Positions 1 to 8,821 are shown, counted from the first letter of the stretch. The stretch: DNA of 64,000 nucleotides from Dyadobacter sediminis (GCF_005860765.1 NZ_VCEI01000011.1:1217819-1281818); one strand, 5' to 3'. The notes: generated by a model not told the origin, from the sequence alone. Numbers and translations: made by a program.

Positions 1-889
1 TGGCGAAGATCAGTGGCTTGCCGTATCCATAACGCGGCAGCAGGAAGGCGTTATACTGACCGGACTGGATATTACAGCCCTTAAGCATGGCCAGGAACAA
101 TGGATACAGCAACTTGAACGCTCGGACACCAACCTGAAATCACTGGATGAACTCAAGGAATATCTGAAACAGCGGGGCGAATTGCTTCGTTCGACGTCCC
201 ATGATCTTCGGGGGAATTTTGGAGCCATTGCCAGTCTTGCAACGCTTCTGATGATGACGTCTTCTGAAGAGGACCGCTCCAAAATGCTTGGAATGCTGCA
301 AAGTACCATTGCGCAAGCCACCAAAATGCTTACGGATCTGCTGAACTATGCACGTCTCGAGTCTGGCAAGGAAGCACGGAACATCAGCCTCTTAAATGCT
401 TCCGAAGTATTGACCAATCTGGGTGAAAGCATCAGGCCGTTTGCCATCGAACGCGGACTGGATGTGCGTATGAACAGCAATCCCGAAATCATAGTCGAAG
501 GCGACGAACTTAACATGCTCCGGATTGCACAGAATCTGCTTCTCAATGCCATCCGATATACCGATTCCGGTTTTGTTGAATTAAGCTGGGGGTTCGGGGA
601 AACGGAACAATCCTGGTGGTTTAAGGTAAAAGACAGCGGGCCGGGCTTTCCCGTGGAATTTGTAAAGGAATGGGATCAGTATAAAACAGCTCAGCTTCCC
701 GAAAGTCCGGCACGAAATGCAGAAAACGAATTGCAGGATCCACAGATTTCCTGGACGCCGCTGCACGGAGAAGGAATCGGACTGAGCATTGTAAGGCAGC
801 TCGGACAGTTGCTGCAAGCAACTATTTCTTTGAAAAGCAGCCCGGAAACCGGCTCGGAATTTACTGTAACCTTACCGTCAAAGTATTGA
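1..889 (+). CDS. PAS-containing sensor histidine kinase, 5' end cut off by the window
   Basis: The reading frame is open from base 2, so the start lies outside the window. It begins in the tail of a PAS/PAC domain (a GLDIT motif near bases 80-94), passes through a helical linker, and enters a HisKA domain. The phosphoacceptor His is at bases 200-202 in the box S-H-D-L-R. The HATPase_c domain follows, with an N box (LLLNAIRYT), G1 (DSGPGF) and G2 (GEGIGLSI). About 50 residues separate G1 from G2, longer than a usual ATP lid. No membrane segment is visible in this part. It resembles the kinase at 5271-6557 in the SHDLR box and long lid, so the two are probably paralogues. The signal is unknown. 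Confidence 0.9.
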   Translation, partial: GEDQWLAVSITRQQEGVILTGLDITALKHGQEQWIQQLERSDTNLKSLDELKEYLKQRGELLRSTSHDLRGNFGAIASLATLLMMTSSEEDRSKMLGMLQSTIAQATKMLTDLLNYARLESGKEARNISLLNASEVLTNLGESIRPFAIERGLDVRMNSNPEIIVEGDELNMLRIAQNLLLNAIRYTDSGFVELSWGFGETEQSWWFKVKDSGPGFPVEFVKEWDQYKTAQLPESPARNAENELQDPQISWTPLHGEGIGLSIVRQLGQLLQATISLKSSPETGSEFTVTLPSKY

Positions 890-1420
890 TTTCAGCAATT
901 TGATTCCTTTGACAATTTCAAAATTTTATTGAATAATTTCTTTTCAGCTTTATTGTGGATTTGATGCCACAATCTATAACACCCCACAAATCAGCAATTT
1001 GCGGAAACAACAATGTCCGCCGCCACTGTTCATGTTCTCTTCTGAATCCTGTCCCGTTTTCAGCCGCCTTCCCGCTATGTTTGCAAACTTGCACGCATGT
1101 CACGGGCTTCGGCAATCCTTCTTACGAAAAAAATCAAGATCGAAACAAATCTGCAACTTGGACGCTTCCTTCAGATGCGTTCGGAACAACGTATAATTAA
1201 ACAGATTATCAGTTGTTCGGATTGGCAGGAGTTTTCATTGCCTTTTTCAATCCCGCTGGTACTTGTTTACACAAATAAGGAACCGCAGGATTACAGATTT
1301 AATCTGGTATGCATTTTTAACAGACTCAGACCGAAATTGATTCTTCAACCCGCATTGTTGAACATTTCTGTATAGCCGGTTTGATACGGAATGGACAACG
1401 AGGTATTAAACAAATCATAA
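890..1420. other. 531-bp intergenic gap, no gene recognised
   Basis: Short open frames occur here, but their products are Cys- and Arg-rich composites without domain character, and no RNA gene is recognised. The right part is AT-rich and probably holds the promoter of the SemiSWEET gene. Confidence 0.5.
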
Positions 1421-1696
1421 ATGGATTTTATAGAAGGGCTGGGATTAGCCGCCGGGATTTGTACATCATCCGCAATTATTCCACAACTGGTTACTACCAT
1501 CAAAAAGAAAAAAGCGAGCGATGTTTCAGCACTGATGTTTATTGTTCTGCTCACAGGAAATGCATTGTGGGTTTATTACGGAGTTGACAAAAAAGATATT
1601 CCCATAATCTCGACCAACATTTTCACCTTGCTGCTGAACATTGCAATGCTGTTTTTAAAAGTAAAATACAAGAAAAATGAAAGTGACAAAGAATAA
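1421..1696 (+). CDS. SemiSWEET family (PQ-loop) sugar transporter
   Basis: This is a 91-residue protein with three hydrophobic helices (about residues 5-25, 35-55 and 61-80), the size and topology of bacterial SemiSWEETs, which dimerise to make a sugar uniporter. The PQ motif (Pro21-Gln22) is in helix 1. Trp50 in helix 2 and Asn66 in helix 3 match the conserved pocket residues of the family. The tail is lysine-rich and presumably cytoplasmic. The next gene starts about 50 bp downstream on the same strand, so co-transcription is possible. The substrate cannot be read from the sequence; a small mono- or disaccharide is expected. Confidence 0.88.
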   Translation: MDFIEGLGLAAGICTSSAIIPQLVTTIKKKKASDVSALMFIVLLTGNALWVYYGVDKKDIPIISTNIFTLLLNIAMLFLKVKYKKNESDKE

Positions 1697-1745
1697 TCCA
1701 TAACAGCACGCCGGAAGAAACTGGTGTCCTTAATTACCCGAAACA

Positions 1746-2360
1746 ATGGAAGAAAAAAATTACACGAACGTCATTCCAGGGCAAAAGGAAGGCGAAATCA
1801 TCCATGCTGAGAGCTTGGTTGAAACTGAAAACGTCCACATGGCAAAAAAACGGTTTGAAAGTGCAAAACTGAAACTGCTGGACGTTAACAACTGGCAGAA
1901 ACAGGCCGGCAAAGCACTCGCGGCATTTCAGCTTACGGATGCAGCCGGAAATGATGTTACAGGTCCGGTACAGGAAGGATATTATTTCAAGATCGATATT
2001 CCCGGGCCCGGATCCAATGCAGGAGAAGGTTTTGACTGGGTCAAGGTTGAAAAAATGGAAGAATATCAATCCGGTGACGTTGAAAGTATCGCAATCCGGG
2101 TAAGGCCGGCTTCCAATCCGGCGACGGATAACAATGAAACAGCTCATTTTTATTCCAGCGATTCCACCAGCACATTTACCGTTACAAGAGAAGGAAACAA
2201 AGTAACTGCTGCCGTTTATGACCGGAATACCAAAGCCAATGCGGAGTCAGATGGGATTATTGATAAAATCAGAGATGTACTTGTTGGCATGGTCGGAATT
2301 GCTACTTTCTCTGAAATGCAATGGAAAAGTCTTACAAACGGCCTGATCGCTGAGGATTGA
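1746..2360 (+). CDS. Conserved-looking protein of unknown function
   Basis: This 204-residue protein has no signal peptide or membrane segment. The first ~65 residues are charged and helical. The middle (about 70-175) is rich in short strands with Gly-Pro and Asp-Gly turns. The C-terminal ~30 residues look amphipathic. I recognise no family. It starts about 50 bp after the SemiSWEET gene and ends just before a strong bidirectional terminator, so it may be the last gene of a two-gene unit. Codon use is like its neighbours. Confidence 0.7.
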   Translation: MEEKNYTNVIPGQKEGEIIHAESLVETENVHMAKKRFESAKLKLLDVNNWQKQAGKALAAFQLTDAAGNDVTGPVQEGYYFKIDIPGPGSNAGEGFDWVKVEKMEEYQSGDVESIAIRVRPASNPATDNNETAHFYSSDSTSTFTVTREGNKVTAAVYDRNTKANAESDGIIDKIRDVLVGMVGIATFSEMQWKSLTNGLIAED

Positions 2361-2390
2361 TTCCAATTTTGCAAATACAGCAACGACAAA

Positions 2391-2433
2391 TAAAAAATGC
2401 GGACAGAATTGAAATTTCTGCCCGCATTTTTAT
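2391..2433. terminator. Bidirectional terminator between convergent genes
   Basis: An A-rich start leads into a stem pairing AAAATGCGG with CCGCATTTT around an inner ACAGAA/TTCTG pairing, followed by a T run. It lies between the unknown gene on + and the Ser/Gly/Thr-rich gene on - and can end transcription in both directions. Confidence 0.8.
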
Positions 2434-2468
2434 TTGAGTTTTCTTAATCTAGACTCCGGCTGTTGTTA

Positions 2469-3086
2469 TCAGTTTGGAGTAGAACCCGATGTACCTGAAC
2501 CGGAAGTTCCTGAACTGGATGACGAACTGGAACCGCTCTGGTTTTTACGCTGTTTTTTCGAGTTTTTTTTGTTGGAATCCATATCAGTGCTGGTTCCTGA
2601 CGAAGAGTTCAGACTTCCGGAACCTGTGGAAGTCCCTGCTGAGCCTGTTGAGCCGGAACCGGTTGTTCCTGTACCTGTTGAACCCGTAGTGCCTGTTCCT
2701 GTAGAACCTGTGGATGATGACTGTCCGCTTGTTCCCTGAGACTGGCCACTTGTTCCCTGCGACTGAATGGAACTTTCTGAATTAGATGTACCCTGATTTT
2801 GAGTACCTGTTCCCTGAGAGCTGGTTCCCTGTATCGATCCGGCCGACGAATTCATATTTGATTGTGTCGCACTGCTTCCTGTTGTTCCCGATGAACTGTT
2901 GTCGGACTGTACTCCGCTTGTTCCTGTACTTTGTGACTGTCCGGAAGTTCCCTGTGTTCCTGTTGTGGACCCGGTACCTTGCGTAGTCCCTTGTTGAGAC
3001 GATGAGCCGGAAGTACTGGTCTGTGCATATACAGTTCCGGTAAGTACCATTAAAAATGTTGCGATGCTTATGGTTATCTTTTTCAT
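2469..3086 (-). CDS. Exported low-complexity Ser/Gly/Thr/Gln-rich protein
   Basis: The protein is 205 residues from the Met at 3084-3086. This start is preferred over a longer frame because it begins a typical signal peptide: MKK, a hydrophobic core, then cleavage after VYA-Q. The rest is almost entirely Ser, Gly, Thr and Gln in degenerate units such as SQGTSGQ and STGSTGTGTTG. A short basic patch (NKKNSKKQRKNQ) sits near the C-terminus, followed by a second Ser/Gly tract. No folded domain, lipobox or sorting domain is evident. It may be a flexible surface or matrix protein. It is divergent from the Mn catalase gene, with about 225 bp between them. Confidence 0.75.
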   Translation of the reverse strand: MKKITISIATFLMVLTGTVYAQTSTSGSSSQQGTTQGTGSTTGTQGTSGQSQSTGTSGVQSDNSSSGTTGSSATQSNMNSSAGSIQGTSSQGTGTQNQGTSNSESSIQSQGTSGQSQGTSGQSSSTGSTGTGTTGSTGTGTTGSGSTGSAGTSTGSGSLNSSSGTSTDMDSNKKNSKKQRKNQSGSSSSSSSGTSGSGTSGSTPN

Positions 3087-3311
3087 TATGATTCTGATTT
3101 TTATGATGGAAGTAATAATTAATTTGTTGATGTCATGAAGGTTATAAAAACTGTTCCAGCAGAAAAGTACGTTTTGTTTTAAATTGATCCTTCCCGTTTT
3201 TTCGGTATGCCTGAAAAACTTCACATAAAGTTCATTTGAAACCTTCCTGAGGTGGTACAATTTTTTACAAGGCCACTACCTGAAAATTTTATCACCTTAA
3301 CTGTTAATCAT

Positions 3312-4184
3312 ATGTTTTATCATGACGGAAAGCTTCAGTACAATGTAAGAGTAGATAAACCGAACCCTGAATTTGCAAGGTTACTTCAGCAGGCCATCGG
3401 CGGCATTGAAGGTGAAATGCGTGTTTGTCTTCAATACCTTTTTCAATCCTGGAATTCAAGAGGCCCGGTGAAATACAGGGATATGCTGATGGAAACCGGA
3501 ACCGAGGAAATTGCTCACATTGAAATGCTGGCCACAGCTGTTTGTCTGAATCTGGAAGGCTCATCTACTGCGGTAAAAGACGAAATGGCAAAGAGCAACC
3601 CAATGATTGAAGCTGTAATGGGCGGCCGCGATCCGCGTCATATTTTGTCTGCCGGACTTGGCGCAATGGCATCGGATGCGAACGGAGTGCCGTTTAACGG
3701 TTCATGGATTGTAAGCAGCGGAAATATTGCAGCAGACATGTATGCAAACGTGATGGCCGAGGCAACCGGGCGTGTACTGGCTACCCGATTATACGAACTT
3801 ACCGACGATTCCGGTATGAAAGACATGCTTTCTTTTCTCATTGCAAGAGATACCATGCACCAGAATCAATGGATGGCCGTATTGGAAGAACTTGGTGTCA
3901 ATGCCTCGCACCCGATTCCTAACAGCTTCCCTGAAAGTCTGCAGAACAACGATGTCAGCTATACATTCTTCAGTACAAGTGTAGACGGAAATACCTCGGC
4001 ACAAGGCCGGTGGACACAGGGTACTTCGATTGACGGAAAAGGCGTGTTCCGGATGGAACGAGCAGTTCCTACCGGCGGTAAGCCTGTACTGGCACCTGCC
4101 GACAAGGAAGTACATGCGCAGGTTGAACAAGGCGTAAAGCCGGACAGCGGTTTTATTGATCAGGTAAAAGACTTTTTAAGCTGA
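3312..4184 (+). CDS. Manganese catalase (non-haem)
   Basis: This 290-residue protein converts hydrogen peroxide to water and oxygen at a dimanganese centre. The start at 3312 gives the family N-terminus (MFYHDGKLQY). The di-Mn ligands are visible on the four-helix bundle: Glu35, Glu66 and His69 in a GTEEIAHIEM motif, Glu150, and His183 in RDTMHQNQW. These match the Glu35/Glu66/His69/Glu148/His181 set known from Lactobacillus plantarum with a two-residue shift. There is no signal peptide, so it is cytosolic. It is followed by its own terminator and is probably monocistronic. No peroxide-regulator site was recognised. Confidence 0.95.
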   Translation: MFYHDGKLQYNVRVDKPNPEFARLLQQAIGGIEGEMRVCLQYLFQSWNSRGPVKYRDMLMETGTEEIAHIEMLATAVCLNLEGSSTAVKDEMAKSNPMIEAVMGGRDPRHILSAGLGAMASDANGVPFNGSWIVSSGNIAADMYANVMAEATGRVLATRLYELTDDSGMKDMLSFLIARDTMHQNQWMAVLEELGVNASHPIPNSFPESLQNNDVSYTFFSTSVDGNTSAQGRWTQGTSIDGKGVFRMERAVPTGGKPVLAPADKEVHAQVEQGVKPDSGFIDQVKDFLS

Positions 4185-4237
4185 AAAATGCCTGCATTTT
4201 TTTAAAAAGCATAAAATGATAAGTATTGTAAAGCGCG

Positions 4238-4264
4238 AAAAGACCGGTTAATCCGGTCTTTTTT
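4238..4264 (+). terminator. Rho-independent terminator after the Mn catalase
   Basis: A perfect stem pairs AAAAGACCGG with CCGGTCTTTT around a 5-nt loop, and more T residues follow. It lies about 55 bp after the catalase stop codon. Confidence 0.9.
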
Positions 4265-4409
4265 CATAAATGCAGAATCTTATCCACTCATTTGAATTCA
4301 CTGAGAAATCATGAGCCTGAACATGGCCGCCAGCCAGATAAAGCCAATGGCAGGAAAATTATAGAAACAGTATAAAGTAACTTTAAACTGTGGCATATTA
4401 AAAAAACGA

Positions 4410-5186
4410 ATGAAAAAAACACTTCAGATTTCCAACATCCTAGCACTGCTGGTTACGATCATTATGAATTACCTTTCCAATACGGGTATTTTCAATGGAA
4501 ATACAATGGCAACAGTTTCGGCCAGATACCAGAATTCCTTTACACCTTCCGGATATGCGTTTTCAATCTGGGGAATCATATATCTGGGATTGGCGGCCTT
4601 TGTAATTCATCAGAGCAAGGGTTTAGTAAAAAAGAGTGATACGCCGCCTGTTGTTTCGAAAATCGGATGGCTTTTTGTTGTTTCCTGTGCCGCCAACTGC
4701 GCCTGGATCCTGGCATGGCTTTACGATTTCACGGGTATGTCGGTGATAATCATGGCTATTCTGCTGTTTTGCCTCCTGCGCATTGTGCTTGCCACACGAA
4801 TGGAACTGGATACGCTTCCCTTGAAAAAAGTAGCGCTGGAATGGTGGCCTTTTTCCATTTACACCGGCTGGATTCTTGTGGCTGTTATTGCCAATGTTGC
4901 GGCTTATCTCACCAAACTAAACTGGAACGGCTTCGGGATTTCCGGTGAAAGCTGGACAATCGTCATGATCTGTGTGGCTGCGGTCATTAACCTTTATCTG
5001 ATCTGGAGCAGGAATATGCGCGAAACGGCACTTGCGGGTGCCTGGGGTATCACTGCGGTCGCCGTTGCCAATTGGAATGAAATGCATTTGATTGCTTATA
5101 CAGCTATTATTGCAGCCGCGGTTCTTGTCATCAATGCCACGGTTCATGCATACCGGAACAGAGGAAATTTCTTTACGCTGCAATGA
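4410..5186 (+). CDS. TspO/MBR-like tryptophan-rich membrane protein
   Basis: This 258-residue protein has about eight hydrophobic segments and many Trp residues. A segment near residue 50 (TPSGYAFSIWGIIYLGL) is typical of the larger TspO/MBR-related proteins of Bacteroidota; canonical TspO has five helices and about 160 residues. TspO-type proteins bind porphyrins and lipophilic ligands, but the role of this longer branch is not established. Positive residues flank the helices as expected for an inner-membrane protein. It has its own upstream gap and a 20-bp-stem terminator, so it is probably transcribed alone. The family call is from motif similarity only. Confidence 0.7.
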   Translation: MKKTLQISNILALLVTIIMNYLSNTGIFNGNTMATVSARYQNSFTPSGYAFSIWGIIYLGLAAFVIHQSKGLVKKSDTPPVVSKIGWLFVVSCAANCAWILAWLYDFTGMSVIIMAILLFCLLRIVLATRMELDTLPLKKVALEWWPFSIYTGWILVAVIANVAAYLTKLNWNGFGISGESWTIVMICVAAVINLYLIWSRNMRETALAGAWGITAVAVANWNEMHLIAYTAIIAAAVLVINATVHAYRNRGNFFTLQ

Positions 5187-5187
5187 T

Positions 5188-5230
5188 CAGCAATAAAAGT
5201 ACATGACGGCGTCATGTACTTTTATTGCTG
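5188..5230. terminator. Bidirectional terminator with a perfect 20-bp stem
   Basis: Bases 5188-5207 are the exact reverse complement of 5211-5230, with only three bases (GGC) in the loop. The stem carries internal AAAA/TTTT tracts. It starts 2 bp after the TspO-like stop and lies 40 bp from the end of the convergent kinase gene. Confidence 0.85.
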
Positions 5231-5270
5231 GCCAAAGAACCTCCTTTTTTTCAGCGTACTTGATCCGGTT

Positions 5271-6557
5271 CTACATGACCGTTGAAGGTTCCTGCCGCAT
5301 CAAAAATTTGATCCTCACCAACGTTCCTTTGCCGGGAGCACTTTCTATATCCATCGTCGCTTTCATCAGTTCACATATTTTCTTGACGATATACAGGCCC
5401 AGCCCTTCACTTTCCTTCATATTGCTTTCCTGTACTTTCTCTACCGGATTGCTGTTTGGCGGCGGCTGAACCATCTGAGCTTCCTGATGGCTGGCGCTGT
5501 TTATAACAATAGGTTTCAGATGTTCTGCCAGCAATGCGGTACGACTATTGGCAGAAAAACCCGGTCCTGTATCCTGTACGCTCATGATCCATCGTGTTTC
5601 GTTTTCCTGTGCCCATGTTATATATATTCCACCCTCTTCAGTATATTTCAGGGCATTGTGAATCAGATTTTGTAAAATACGCTGGACTTTTACCGGATCA
5701 CTGGATACTTCAAAGCCTTTGGTACCTTCGGCCTGAAGAAACAATTTGCGGTTTTCAGCCAGCGGACGGGCACTTTCAACCGTTTTACTGATCAGACTTG
5801 CTACATCGAATTTTTTAATATCCAGTGACTCCTGCCCTGCTTCAATCCGTGTAAAATCGGTCAGTTGCATCAGCATTTCTCTGATGAACGACAGGTTTTT
5901 ATTCAGCATGTTCATCAGCTGTTCACGTTCGTTTTCAGTTCCGGGCATTTCCAGCAACTGGGAAGCCATCATCAGAATACTGAAACTGGAACGCAGATCG
6001 TGCGAACTGTGCCGCAAATGCTCGCTACGCTGTTTGCCCAGTTCCAGAAGCTGATTCAGTGCATTTTGCAGACTGGCAGCCTGTTCCGCAGCTGTTGCCT
6101 GTCTGAGTTCCTGATAATAGGAAACACTTCCCCGGGTAGATTCTGAATAAAGCCGAAAAACTTCCCTGTAAACTCTGGAAAAAGCATCCGGATGCAGGCC
6201 GTCAACAGTCTCGTTAAAAAGCTGAATTTCTTCCAGCAATACGGAAAACAGATGTTCCATTTCAATAACCAGATCTGAAAGAGGGTACCCCGACTGCCAG
6301 CGGTGCAGGCCATGCTCATTGGCTATCGTAACCGGGTCGGAAAGCACGGGTTCATGGTTCAGGCGCTGATGCAAAACGTTGAGCAAAACAGGTATCTGAT
6401 CATTAAACTCCTCCCGGGTAAAACTGCTTTTACTGCTCAGGACAGGATCTTCTTCGCATACATTGCGCCATCTGGTCAACAGAATTTCCCGTCTACTTTG
6501 CAGAAACTCGACCAATTTACTCATTTCATTATCGTTATCCGATTTTGTTTTAGCCAT
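5271..6557 (-). CDS. Sensor histidine kinase with RsbRD-like N-terminal domain
   Basis: This 428-residue cytosolic kinase has no membrane segment. Residues ~12-160 are helical and resemble the RsbRD N-terminal (RsbR co-antagonist) domain, including a RREILLTRW segment. A linker of ~25 residues leads to HisKA with the phosphoacceptor His in H-S-S-H-D-L-R. HATPase_c follows, with N box (NLIHNALKYT), G1 (DTGPGF) and G2 (SEGLGLYIV). The stretch between G1 and G2 is about 55 residues and Pro/Asn/Gln-rich, longer than a typical lid. It is transcribed away from the REC-REC regulator at 6924-7808 across ~365 bp, and that regulator is a plausible partner. It looks paralogous to the kinase at 1-889. 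Confidence 0.88.
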   Translation of the reverse strand: MAKTKSDNDNEMSKLVEFLQSRREILLTRWRNVCEEDPVLSSKSSFTREEFNDQIPVLLNVLHQRLNHEPVLSDPVTIANEHGLHRWQSGYPLSDLVIEMEHLFSVLLEEIQLFNETVDGLHPDAFSRVYREVFRLYSESTRGSVSYYQELRQATAAEQAASLQNALNQLLELGKQRSEHLRHSSHDLRSSFSILMMASQLLEMPGTENEREQLMNMLNKNLSFIREMLMQLTDFTRIEAGQESLDIKKFDVASLISKTVESARPLAENRKLFLQAEGTKGFEVSSDPVKVQRILQNLIHNALKYTEEGGIYITWAQENETRWIMSVQDTGPGFSANSRTALLAEHLKPIVINSASHQEAQMVQPPPNSNPVEKVQESNMKESEGLGLYIVKKICELMKATMDIESAPGKGTLVRIKFLMRQEPSTVM

Positions 6558-6923
6558 AATTAGCTTCTTGTTTGTTTTTTTAGCTGTGTAAAATGGATAT
6601 TCAAACTATTGCAAATTTATCTTCAAATGGAATGCCTGAAAGGATATTTTATCTTGTAACCAAATTAATAAAGCACCTATACAGCCGATGCACTGTATTT
6701 CCAGCTTCCGAGCCGGACTAATTGTAATTTCCCGGTAACACAGTTTTACAAATTTTCTGCCAGCACTTTCGGTTATAATACAACGAAATATAAAATTATT
6801 TTCTCCTTTGTTAAATTAAGTAAACTCATTCTGTCAAATCATTTTGAATGTTTTAACTTGCGAATTGTAAATATCATTCAACTTACGAAGGATATTTCAA
6901 ACTCAATAAAGGCTGGTTACCTG
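6558..6923. other. 366-bp divergent promoter region between kinase and regulator
   Basis: This AT-rich gap separates the divergent kinase and REC-REC genes. Apart from the minus-strand TAAATTTG element I see no hairpin, repeat or small gene. Confidence 0.45.
6612..6619 (-). promoter_or_regulatory. Candidate -7 promoter element for the RsbRD kinase
   Basis: On the minus strand this reads TAAATTTG, matching the Bacteroidota -7 consensus TAnnTTTG, about 55 bp upstream of the kinase start. No clear TTTG -33 box is at the right spacing, so the call is weak. Confidence 0.3.
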
Positions 6924-7808
6924 ATGATTTCAGAGATAAAAAATACCAAGATTTACATCGCCGATGATGACGAAGATGACCGTATGCTGATACGGGTGGC
7001 GATTGAAAACGTAGTGCAAAATGCAACGGTTATTGAAGCAGTTGATGGTACGCAGCTTTTGTCCATGCTGAGTAATGAAGAAACCGGAAGACAGCTGGTC
7101 ATTATGGATATGAACATGCCACAGATGAGCGGGCTGGAGACGTTTGAAATTATCAAATCCAACGATAGCACAAAGCACATTCCGGTCATTATGGTATCCA
7201 CCGCATCCAGTCCTCATTTGGTAAAAGAAGCATATGATCATGGAATCAATGCGTATATGACAAAACCGTTATTTGCCAGTGAATACCAGAAAATTGCCCA
7301 TCTGATCAACCTTTGTTACCTTAATGACCATTCGTCAGTGCTGCCGAGTTCGGCGGGTAAGTACATGCAGCAAAAAAATATTCTTTTAATTGAAGACAAC
7401 AGCGACCATCGGACCCTGATGAACATGGCATTAAAAAACAGCGTGCCTCAATCAAACATTATCAGTGTAATGGACGAAACCAGCGCCATAGACTTTTTCA
7501 CTTCTGTATGGAACAACCTCGCTCCTCTTCCGGACCTTATTCTTCTGGACCTGTACCTTCCAAACAGACAGAATGGTCTCAATCTGCTTGAACTGATCCG
7601 GAACTTTCTGAAAACCCAGAATTTAAGGAATGTACCGATTATTATACTCAGCAATTCTGACCATCCCGACGATATTGCAGAATGTTATAGGTGTAACGCC
7701 AATGCCTATATGATCAAGTCACAGGACCCTCGGACGTGGTATGCGTATTTTTCCAATTTGTGCCACTTGTGGCTGGAAATAATCAACTTGCCGGTTATGG
7801 GCAGATAA
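6924..7808 (+). CDS. Response regulator with two tandem receiver domains and no output domain
   Basis: This 294-residue protein starts at the ATG at 6924; an upstream in-frame start would add an extension lacking family character. REC1 spans ~8-130, with the acidic cluster Asp14-16, phosphoacceptor Asp62 (MDMNMP) and Lys114 (MTKP). REC2 spans ~150-290, with Glu157-Asp158, Asp209 (LLDLYLP) and Lys265. Both sets of phosphorylation residues are intact. There is no DNA-binding or enzymatic domain, so it should act by protein contact or as a phosphate sink or shuttle. The divergent RsbRD kinase is the obvious candidate partner, which is an inference from position. Confidence 0.9.
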   Translation: MISEIKNTKIYIADDDEDDRMLIRVAIENVVQNATVIEAVDGTQLLSMLSNEETGRQLVIMDMNMPQMSGLETFEIIKSNDSTKHIPVIMVSTASSPHLVKEAYDHGINAYMTKPLFASEYQKIAHLINLCYLNDHSSVLPSSAGKYMQQKNILLIEDNSDHRTLMNMALKNSVPQSNIISVMDETSAIDFFTSVWNNLAPLPDLILLDLYLPNRQNGLNLLELIRNFLKTQNLRNVPIIILSNSDHPDDIAECYRCNANAYMIKSQDPRTWYAYFSNLCHLWLEIINLPVMGR

Positions 7809-7828
7809 GCATCGGAGATAATTCCAGT

Positions 7829-8185
7829 TTATTGCTTCTGGTTATCCGCTACTTCTCCTGACATTCTCAAGGCACTAGCCAATGCTGCAAGCAAAGACGG
7901 CATTTCACCTTCAGTTCCCATGTCCGGTGCCAGAACAGCCACTTTCCCGGCAATCTGGTTCATTTGTGATGTTATATTTGCTTCATTAACAGGTTGTTCC
8001 TGTAACAAAGCTTTTAACTTCTTGATCTCTTCTGCAATGGGTCTGGTATTCTCCGAACTTTGCAGCGGGTCTATCCATTGATCTGCGAGTAAAATTCCTT
8101 TTTCAGCAGTGAGTGTATCGGTTCCTGCCATCAATTGAGCAATCGTTTCTTCCAGCAATGCCGTTATATCAGCTAAATTTTCCAT
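7829..8185 (-). CDS. Small helical protein of unknown function
   Basis: This 118-residue acidic protein is predicted from composition to be almost entirely helical. There is no signal peptide, membrane segment or Cys. It is convergent with the REC-REC gene, 20 bp from that gene's stop. I recognise no family. The regular hydrophobic spacing (ALLEETIAQL, EEIKKLKALL) would fit a helical bundle or coiled coil. Confidence 0.6.
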   Translation of the reverse strand: MENLADITALLEETIAQLMAGTDTLTAEKGILLADQWIDPLQSSENTRPIAEEIKKLKALLQEQPVNEANITSQMNQIAGKVAVLAPDMGTEGEMPSLLAALASALRMSGEVADNQKQ

Positions 8186-8350
8186 TCTAATTGTTTTTTA
8201 TACAGTCTGTTATTTGGTAAAAAAAATCAATCCTAACGCTCATTGACCATTACAATGATTGATTCCTGAAATACGGGATAACGGTACTGAGTACAGGTTG
8301 GATAATCTTGATGCTGACAGTGCAATCAAGTGCATTTATTCGAGCTAAAA

Positions 8351-8524
8351 TCAGGATAACCTTACAGAATAGATCGGCTTAAGGATACGTGGTCTTTTGC
8401 CTTCTTTTTTTACAGGCTGTGTTGAATAAGTGGAAAGAAACGGATTAGTGCTTTCTTTGTATTGGTTCATGCTGTCAGCGTAATCGCTCATGCCTATGGT
8501 TGTAGTCTTATTTGTAAATTCCAT
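8351..8524 (-). CDS. Small basic protein of unknown function
   Basis: This is 57 residues if it starts at the ATG at 8522-8524; an in-frame ATG 51 bp further upstream is possible but adds residues of odd composition. The N-terminal half is polar with Asn and Thr, and the C-terminus is basic (KKEGKRPRILKP). There is no signal peptide and no recognised family. It lies alone between the 118-residue gene and the repeat array. Confidence 0.4.
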   Translation of the reverse strand: MEFTNKTTTIGMSDYADSMNQYKESTNPFLSTYSTQPVKKEGKRPRILKPIYSVRLS

Positions 8525-8821
8525 TTGGTTGTTGTTTTGTTTATACCAGGAGTATTTATAAAACCGTGCCTGCATGTTTTACTACAACTTTGTTTATGCA
8601 ATTTTTTATATGCCATTTTCCGTCATACATGATTTAAAAGAACAATAATAACCGAAGCTTTAAGTAACTTATTGAAAACTAAAAAGTTATTGCCTTCATG
8701 TATGGCATGAAACAGACAGCACCATTTTTGATTCCTTCTTTAAAAAATTTCCCCCACACGTGTGTAATTGCCGAAATTTCATTGTTCAAAATGCTGCACA
8801 CAGGTAAACACCCCCAGTGCA

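Noticed and set aside
955..1375. Short overlapping frames in the gap before the SemiSWEET gene
   Set aside because: Their products have random composition with no signal peptide, domain or codon pattern.
2434..2739. Pro/Val/Glu-rich + strand frame
   Set aside because: It is the reverse complement of the Ser/Gly/Thr-rich protein gene, which has a signal peptide and a proper start. Low complexity in one strand makes low complexity in the other.
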